Source of the DNA: Litoreibacter sp.
GTDB taxonomy: Bacteria; Pseudomonadota; Alphaproteobacteria; Rhodobacterales; Rhodobacteraceae
Direction of reading: 5' to 3'
Assembly (NCBI GenBank): GCA_013042765.1
Contig: JABDPP010000332.1
Span: 1 to 10,021, forward strand
Length of the DNA stretch: 10,021 nucleotides
This document shows positions 5,932 to 10,021 of this stretch, piece after piece; the stretch's first letter is position 1; each line of letters opens with the position of its first letter. The translations under genes and the position numbers were made by a program. The notes beneath the pieces were generated by a model. The model did no database searches. It saw nothing but the letters and a program-made list of their open reading frames with translations, and was not told the origin of the DNA.

Positions 5932-8250
5932 ATGACCGTCAAGGAACATTTCGACAGTATGGATTACGGCCCCGCCCCCGAAAGTACGACGGAGGCAATG
6001 GCCTGGCTGGAGGGCCACAAGGCCCGGTTCGGCCATTTCATCGACGGCGCGTTCACCGCCCCCGGCAAGGGGTTCGAGACGAAGAACCCGGCCAGCGGCA
6101 AGACCCTGGCGAAGATCAGCCAGGCGCGCCAAAAGGATGTGGACGCGGCCGTGAAAGCGGCCCGTCGGGCGCAACCCAAATGGGCCGCGCTTTCGGGCTT
6201 CGAGCGTGCAAAATACCTCTATGCGCTGGCCCGCGCGCTGCAGAAACACGCGCGTCTCTTCGCGGTTCTGGAAACGCTCGACAATGGCAAGCCGATCCGC
6301 GAGAGCCGCGACATCGACATCCCGCTGGCGCAACGCCATTTCTACTACCACGCGGGCATGGCGCAGCTGATGGCGTCTGAACTACCCGACCGTGCCCCGA
6401 TCGGGGTGTGCGGCCAGATCATCCCGTGGAATTTCCCGCTCTTGATGCTGGCGTGGAAAATCGCGCCGGCGCTGGCCACGGGCAACACGGTGGTGCTGAA
6501 ACCGGCGGAATACACCTCGCTCACCGCGTTGCTGTTTGCCGAGATCTGCGCCCGGATCGGCCTGCCCAAGGGCGTGGTGAATATCGTGACCGGAGACGGC
6601 GCGGTGGGTGAATGGATCGTCGAGGCCGAAGTTGACAAGGTCGCCTTCACCGGCTCGACCGAGGTCGGCAAGCGGATCCGGGCCGCAACCGCGGGCAGCG
6701 GCAAGTCCCTGACGCTCGAGCTGGGCGGAAAATCCCCCTATATCGTCTTCGACGACGCCGATATCGACAGTGCGGTCGAAGGACTGGTCGATACGATCTG
6801 GTTCAACCAGGGGCAGGTCTGCTGCGCCGGCTCGCGGCTCTTGGTCCATGAGGGCGTGGCGGAGGTCTTCCACCGCAAGCTCAAGGCCCGCATGGACAAG
6901 ATTCGGATCGGTGATCCGCTCGACAAATGCATCGATGTGGGCGCCGTGGTCGATCCCGTTCAGCTGGAAACCATTACACGTATGGTCGACGGCAACAGCG
7001 AAGGGGAGACCTACAAGGCCGCAACACCGGTGCCGGAGGGCTGTTTCTACCCGCCCACTCTGATCACCGGGCTGAGCACCTCCTCAGCCCTGATGCAGGA
7101 GGAGATCTTCGGCCCGGTTCTGGTCTCCACCACGTTCCGGACGCCCGCCGAGGCGGTGGCTGTCGCCAATAACAGCCGTTACGGGCTGGCCGCGACGCTG
7201 TGGACGGAAAACCTCAACCTCGCGCTGGACGTGGCCCCGAAGCTGGCCGCCGGCGTGGTCTGGGTCAACGCCACCAACCTGTTCGACGCGGCCGCGGGCT
7301 TTGGCGGAGTGCGCGAAAGCGGTTTCGGACGCGAAGGCGGCTGGGAGGGGCTGGCCGCCTACACCAAACCCAAAGCAAAGCCCCGCGCGCTCAAAGCGGT
7401 GACGACGGCCTTTACCGGCGTGCACGCGTTGCACGATCCGATCGACCGCACCGCCAAGCTTTACATCGGCGGCAAGCAGGCGCGGCCCGATGGCGGCTAT
7501 ACGCAGACAATCTACGGACCCCGCGGCGATGCCCTCGGCGAGGTCGGGCTGGGCAACCGCAAGGATATCCGCAATGCCGTGGAGGCGGCGCGCGGCGCCA
7601 AAGGCTGGTCCGCCACGACCGGACACCTGCGTGCGCAGATCCTCTATTACATCGCCGAAAATCTCTCCGTCCGCGCCGACGAGTTCGCGGCACGGCTCAA
7701 AGCGATGACCGGCAAGCCGGGACGCAAGGAAGTGGACGCGGCGCTTGAGACGCTCTTCACCTGCGCCGCCTGGGCCGACAAATATGACGGCCGGATCCAT
7801 GATGTGCCGATCCGCGGTGTCGCCCTGGCGATGAACGCGCCGGTGGGCGTGATCGGCGCGCTGTGCCCCGACCGTGCACCGCTCAAAGGGCTGATCGAGG
7901 TGATGGCCCCCGCCATCGCCATGGGCAATCGGACCGTGCTTGTGGCCTCTGAGCCCTTCCCTCTGGCCGCGACCGATTTCTACCAGGTGCTGGAGACCTC
8001 CGACGTGCCCGGTGGCGTGGTCAATATCGTGACCGGCAGCCACGCGGAACTGGCCCCGCATCTGGCCGCCCATAACGATGTCGACGCGCTGTGGAGTTTT
8101 TCGTCGACCCCGCTGGCCGGACCCATCGAGAGCGCGTCCTGCGGCAACCTCAAACGCACCCATATCGCCCCCGCACCGGGGCCGGTGCGCGACATGCTGG
8201 GACATGCCACCGAGATCACGAATATCTGGATCCCCTACGGCGAAGGCTGA
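5932..8250 (+). CDS. Two-domain aldehyde dehydrogenase, ALDH16 type
   Basis: This 772-residue protein holds a complete NAD(P)-dependent aldehyde dehydrogenase (about 30-490) followed by a second, partial and degenerate ALDH domain (about 505-770). The first domain has every key residue: oxyanion Asn167 in PWNFP, Lys190 in LKPAE, general base Glu263 in LELGGK, nucleophile Cys297 in GQVCCAGSR, and Glu391 and Phe393 in EIFGP. The second domain repeats the cofactor-fold region (GVVNIVTG at 214-221 recurs at 695-702) but has Arg648 where Asn167 stands and Ala672 where Lys190 stands, and it stops before any catalytic cysteine. This architecture is ALDH16, known structurally from a Loktanella enzyme; human ALDH16A1 shares it but lacks the cysteine. 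The gene starts 10 bases after deoC, so acetaldehyde from DeoC is a natural candidate substrate; this is inferred. ALDH16 substrate assignment is otherwise unsettled. Confidence 0.93.
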   Translation: MTVKEHFDSMDYGPAPESTTEAMAWLEGHKARFGHFIDGAFTAPGKGFETKNPASGKTLAKISQARQKDVDAAVKAARRAQPKWAALSGFERAKYLYALARALQKHARLFAVLETLDNGKPIRESRDIDIPLAQRHFYYHAGMAQLMASELPDRAPIGVCGQIIPWNFPLLMLAWKIAPALATGNTVVLKPAEYTSLTALLFAEICARIGLPKGVVNIVTGDGAVGEWIVEAEVDKVAFTGSTEVGKRIRAATAGSGKSLTLELGGKSPYIVFDDADIDSAVEGLVDTIWFNQGQVCCAGSRLLVHEGVAEVFHRKLKARMDKIRIGDPLDKCIDVGAVVDPVQLETITRMVDGNSEGETYKAATPVPEGCFYPPTLITGLSTSSALMQEEIFGPVLVSTTFRTPAEAVAVANNSRYGLAATLWTENLNLALDVAPKLAAGVVWVNATNLFDAAAGFGGVRESGFGREGGWEGLAAYTKPKAKPRALKAVTTAFTGVHALHDPIDRTAKLYIGGKQARPDGGYTQTIYGPRGDALGEVGLGNRKDIRNAVEAARGAKGWSATTGHLRAQILYYIAENLSVRADEFAARLKAMTGKPGRKEVDAALETLFTCAAWADKYDGRIHDVPIRGVALAMNAPVGVIGALCPDRAPLKGLIEVMAPAIAMGNRTVLVASEPFPLAATDFYQVLETSDVPGGVVNIVTGSHAELAPHLAAHNDVDALWSFSSTPLAGPIESASCGNLKRTHIAPAPGPVRDMLGHATEITNIWIPYGEG

Positions 8251-8324
8251 GACCAACGCCGGGTTTCATTTCTCTGGAAATATCCCCGCCGGAGGCATCG
8301 CTGCGCGCGCCACACGGACCGCGT
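8251..8324. other. Convergent intergenic stretch with small hairpin
   Basis: These 74 bases separate the ALDH16 stop from the DUF1523 stop. ATTTC-TCTG-GAAAT (8268-8281) forms a 5-base-pair hairpin, followed by ATCCCCGCCGGAGGC, and CGCCGG occurs twice (8257-8262 and 8287-8292). There is no T-run for a classical terminator in either direction. The block resembles short A/T-then-CCCC intergenic sequences I recall at gene ends in Rhodobacterales genomes; that is from memory and not verified. Confidence 0.3.
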
Positions 8325-8975
8325 TTAGGGCTTGCCGCGCAGACGCCGCCACCAGCCGCTCAGCCGCCCGCGGGCGGCATCCGTGCTCTCGTCGATGGCG
8401 TCCCAACTCTCGGCCGCATCCTCCAGCAGTGGATCGATCCGGGCGGCGCGGAACTTCTGCCAACGGCGGTAGATGAACAAACAAAGCCCCGCGAAGATCA
8501 CCAGGATGATGATGTTGAAATAGGGGATCAGCCGGACCTCGGGGTCTGAAACGGGCCGCACGCTCACAGCATTGGGAAAGATCGTCATGAACTCGTTGCG
8601 CCATCCGTAATGGGTCAGCACGACCCATTGCGGGTTGTCGCGGGTCGAGATCAGATTGCGCGCCTCGGCCTGCAGGTTGGAGCTGTCGAGCTTGAAATAG
8701 GGCGGCCAGTTCCAGCCGGTATCCTCGTTGCGGTAGACCATGACCCGGCCATTCTTGTGACGCACCGTATCCATGAAGCGCACGTCGCGATTGGCGCCGG
8801 AGGCATCAGCGCCGGTATCGGGAGAGGCCCAGAAAATCGAGTTTTCGCCGAAATCCTCGCGCTTGATCTCGACCCCGGTGATGTAGACGATATCGCGCTG
8901 CGGCAGCGTGTAGTGGAAGAACGCCGCGATCAGCAGCCAGAAGATCGCCCAAAAACCCCATTTCACATACGTCAT
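8325..8975 (-). CDS. DUF1523 family membrane-anchored protein
   Basis: The 216-residue product matches what I recall of DUF1523 proteins, which have no known function and occur mainly in Rhodobacterales. A hydrophobic N-terminal helix (about 6-22) and a second helix (about 150-169) flank a soluble segment of about 125 residues, rich in aromatic residues (WNWPPYF at 88-94, THYGWRNEF at 121-129). The C-terminal tail (170-216) is full of Arg and Trp and also holds an acidic patch (LLEDAAESWDAIDE). By the positive-inside rule the tail is cytoplasmic, which places the middle domain in the periplasm. There are no recognisable catalytic motifs or metal-binding clusters. The ATG at 8975 is chosen because TGAGG at 8988-8984, eight bases upstream, is a ribosome site that includes the stop codon of the preceding small gene. 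It is the second gene of a two-gene operon. Confidence 0.8.
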   Translation of the reverse strand: MTYVKWGFWAIFWLLIAAFFHYTLPQRDIVYITGVEIKREDFGENSIFWASPDTGADASGANRDVRFMDTVRHKNGRVMVYRNEDTGWNWPPYFKLDSSNLQAEARNLISTRDNPQWVVLTHYGWRNEFMTIFPNAVSVRPVSDPEVRLIPYFNIIILVIFAGLCLFIYRRWQKFRAARIDPLLEDAAESWDAIDESTDAARGRLSGWWRRLRGKP

Positions 8976-8985
8976 GCCCTGCGCC

Positions 8986-9255
8986 TCACATAAAGTTAAT
9001 AACGTACACGAGAACCCCGATCACCACATAGGGCACAACGAAGACGCCGAAGATCAGTTTGCGGCGCAGCGAGCGGTCGTATTCCTCGAGCCCCTCCTCG
9101 ATAAAGGCCGCACGATCACCGCTCCGGATCTCCTCGTCCCACTCCGCCGCCAGTTTGCCCCGACGCACCGAACGCGACCAGGCCGACAGGACCAGATAGA
9201 CGAGCAGCATCACCAGAAAGGCAAAGAAGGCCAGTCTCGCTATGGCAATGATCAT
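8986..9255 (-). CDS. Small two-helix membrane protein, function unknown
   Basis: The 89-residue product has a hydrophobic helix at about 5-25, a charged middle (WSRSVRRGKL, then AEWDEEIRSGDRAAFIEEGLEEYDRSLRRKL, given here in parts) and a second helix at about 67-86, ending INFM. Arginines cluster right after helix 1 and right before helix 2, so the charged loop should face the cytoplasm with both ends outside, a hairpin topology. The loop could form an amphipathic helix or short coiled coil and bind a partner. AGGAG six bases before the ATG supports the start. Ten bases separate its stop from the DUF1523 start, and the DUF1523 ribosome site overlaps the stop, so the two are probably made together. 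I recall similar short proteins in roseobacters with only uninformative names; I assign no function. Confidence 0.72.
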   Translation of the reverse strand: MIIAIARLAFFAFLVMLLVYLVLSAWSRSVRRGKLAAEWDEEIRSGDRAAFIEEGLEEYDRSLRRKLIFGVFVVPYVVIGVLVYVINFM

Positions 9256-9292
9256 CGCTTTCTCCTGTTTCTCAAGCGCCGTTTCCGGAAGG

Positions 9293-9322
9293 ACCCGATC
9301 CGCAAGGGCATGTTACCCGATC
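9293..9322. repeat. Direct repeats ACCCGATC with 22-base period
   Basis: ACCCGATC is found at 9293-9300 and again at 9315-9322, two helical turns apart, 38 to 67 bases upstream of the small membrane-protein start (which runs leftward). The position is right for a regulator site over the promoter of that operon. No flanking promoter elements are convincing. Confidence 0.3.
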
Positions 9323-9339
9323 ACATAGGCATTTCCCCC

Positions 9340-9366
9340 GCGTTCTTTTAGAGCCGTGAAGAACGC
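9340..9366. promoter_or_regulatory. Perfect 8-base dyad between divergent genes
   Basis: GCGTTCTT (9340-9347) and AAGAACGC (9359-9366) are perfect inverted repeats around the 11-base spacer TTAGAGCCGTG. The dyad lies in the 234-base gap between the small membrane-protein gene (starts at 9255, leftward) and the quinone oxidoreductase gene (starts at 9490, rightward). Half-sites centred 19 bases apart would suit a dimeric regulator. As a transcript hairpin it lacks a T-run, so termination is unlikely. The rest of the gap shows no clear gene or promoter. Confidence 0.4.
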
Positions 9367-9489
9367 CCCTGCGCAAGATGAAAAAGGGGGCGCACCCAAC
9401 GCATCGCAAATTGCCAGCGCCGCGCTAGGTGCAGTTCCCGGAAGAGTGCTGTAACAGGTGCTCCAAGTGAGGAATCAAAGGGGACACCC

Positions 9490-10021
9490 ATGACAACGAC
9501 ATCCGCGAAAACCGTCATCATCGAAGAGTTCGGCGGTTCCGGCAACATGAAGCTGGTCGACCGCGCCGTCGGCGAACCCGGCCCCGGCCAGGTCCGCATC
9601 CGCCACAAGGCCTGTGGCCTGAACTTCATCGATATCTACCAGCGTTCGGGCATCTATCCGCTTGAACTGCCAGCAGCCCTCGGGATGGAAGGCTCCGGCA
9701 TCATCGAGGCCGTGGGCGAAGGTGTTACCCATCTAAAGGAAGGCGACCGCGCCGCCTATGCCGCGGCCCCTCCCGGCGCCTATTGCGAGGCGCGCGTGAT
9801 GAACGCCGCGCAGGTCTGCCCGCTGCCCGACGAGATTTCCTTCGAGGAAGGCGCGGCGATGATGCTGCAGGGCCTGACGGTCCAGTACCTGTTCCACCGC
9901 ACCACCCCGCTGTCCAAGGGCGACACGGTGCTGTTTCACGCCGCTGCCGGGGGTGTCGGGCTGATCGCCTGCCAGTGGGCGCGTTCCGAAGGCATCACGT
10001 TGATCGGCACCGCAGGTACGG
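9490..10021 (+). CDS. qor: NADPH:quinone oxidoreductase (zinc-free MDR family), N-terminal part
   Basis: The window ends inside this gene after 177 codons; family members have about 325 residues. It belongs to the zinc-free quinone oxidoreductase branch of the medium-chain dehydrogenase/reductase family, soluble enzymes that reduce quinones and other electrophiles with NADPH. The catalytic half is recognisable by GLNFIDIYQRSGIYP (43-57), the LGMEGSGII strand (64-72) and GDRAAY (85-90). The cofactor fold begins with FHAAAGGVGLIACQWA (149-164), in which the AAAGGVG turn binds the nucleotide. The wording is very close to E. coli Qor as I recall it. No zinc-ligand cysteine or histidine pattern of alcohol dehydrogenases is seen. 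The ATG at 9490 has AGGGGA five bases before it. The gene is divergent from the small membrane-protein operon, and the dyad in the shared gap could serve it. Confidence 0.9.
   Translation, partial: MTTTSAKTVIIEEFGGSGNMKLVDRAVGEPGPGQVRIRHKACGLNFIDIYQRSGIYPLELPAALGMEGSGIIEAVGEGVTHLKEGDRAAYAAAPPGAYCEARVMNAAQVCPLPDEISFEEGAAMMLQGLTVQYLFHRTTPLSKGDTVLFHAAAGGVGLIACQWARSEGITLIGTAGT

Noticed and set aside
6567..8037. The repeated GVVNIVTG segment as a recent tandem duplication or an assembly error
   Set aside because: The two copies differ at most residues and follow the known ALDH16 two-domain layout, so the duplication is ancient.
7084..8256. A 390-codon open frame on the minus strand over the ALDH16 gene
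   Set aside because: The plus-strand frame carries the ALDH homology throughout; the antisense frame has no recognisable domain and is a third-position GC effect.
9381..9394. AAAAAGGGGGCGCA read leftward as a terminator (C-run then T-run)
   Set aside because: The only stem available is three base pairs and no gene on that strand ends there within the window.
9411..9457. TTGCCA with a downstream TAACAG as the qor promoter
   Set aside because: The spacing (about 35 bases) is wrong for a sigma-70 promoter and no better -10 lies at the proper distance.

Overview
The window looks like an ordinary chromosomal stretch of an alphaproteobacterium of the order Rhodobacterales (Roseobacter/Rhodobacter type). 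The DNA is GC-rich. It carries a DUF1523 protein, which I associate with this order, and a two-domain aldehyde dehydrogenase of the ALDH16 type, whose bacterial structural representative comes from the roseobacter Loktanella. There is no sign of a phage, transposon, plasmid functions, CRISPR, or RNA genes. The gene order is eleven genes in seven alternating transcription units.

Layout: (1) 3-269 (+), the C-terminal end of a PAS-domain protein cut by the window edge. (2) 374-1174 (+), a secreted serine esterase of the polyhydroxybutyrate-depolymerase-like (LpqC) family; its tail overlaps by 11 bases the tail of (3) 1164-2842 (-), a translationally coupled two-gene ABC-2 exporter (ATPase then permease) close to E. 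coli YadG/YadH. (4) 3033-4109 (+), a YeeE/YedE sulfur-compound transporter, divergent from the ABC operon, with a near-perfect FNR-type box about 60 bases before its start. (5) 4111-4785 (-), rpe, ribulose-phosphate 3-epimerase. (6) 4929-8250 (+), deoC followed 10 bases later by an ALDH16-type dehydrogenase; deoC and rpe diverge around a strong imperfect palindrome. (7) 8325-9255 (-), a two-gene operon of uncharacterised membrane proteins (a small two-helix protein, then DUF1523). (8) 9490-end (+), the N-terminal half of a Qor-type NADPH:quinone oxidoreductase.

The best functional story is units 5 and 6. DeoC cleaves deoxyribose 5-phosphate to glyceraldehyde 3-phosphate and acetaldehyde, and a dehydrogenase immediately downstream is well placed to oxidise the acetaldehyde (or another released aldehyde). 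Rpe interconverts pentose phosphates that share the same central pool. The DeoC is of the long form resembling animal DERA rather than the short E. coli enzyme, and ALDH16 is also a family with an animal member. This pair is the most interesting content here; I see no strong case for an undescribed defence or mobile system. The second tier of interest is the candidate FnrL control of the YeeE gene, the rpe/deoC palindrome, and the uncharacterised membrane-protein pair with dyad and direct-repeat sequences upstream of it.
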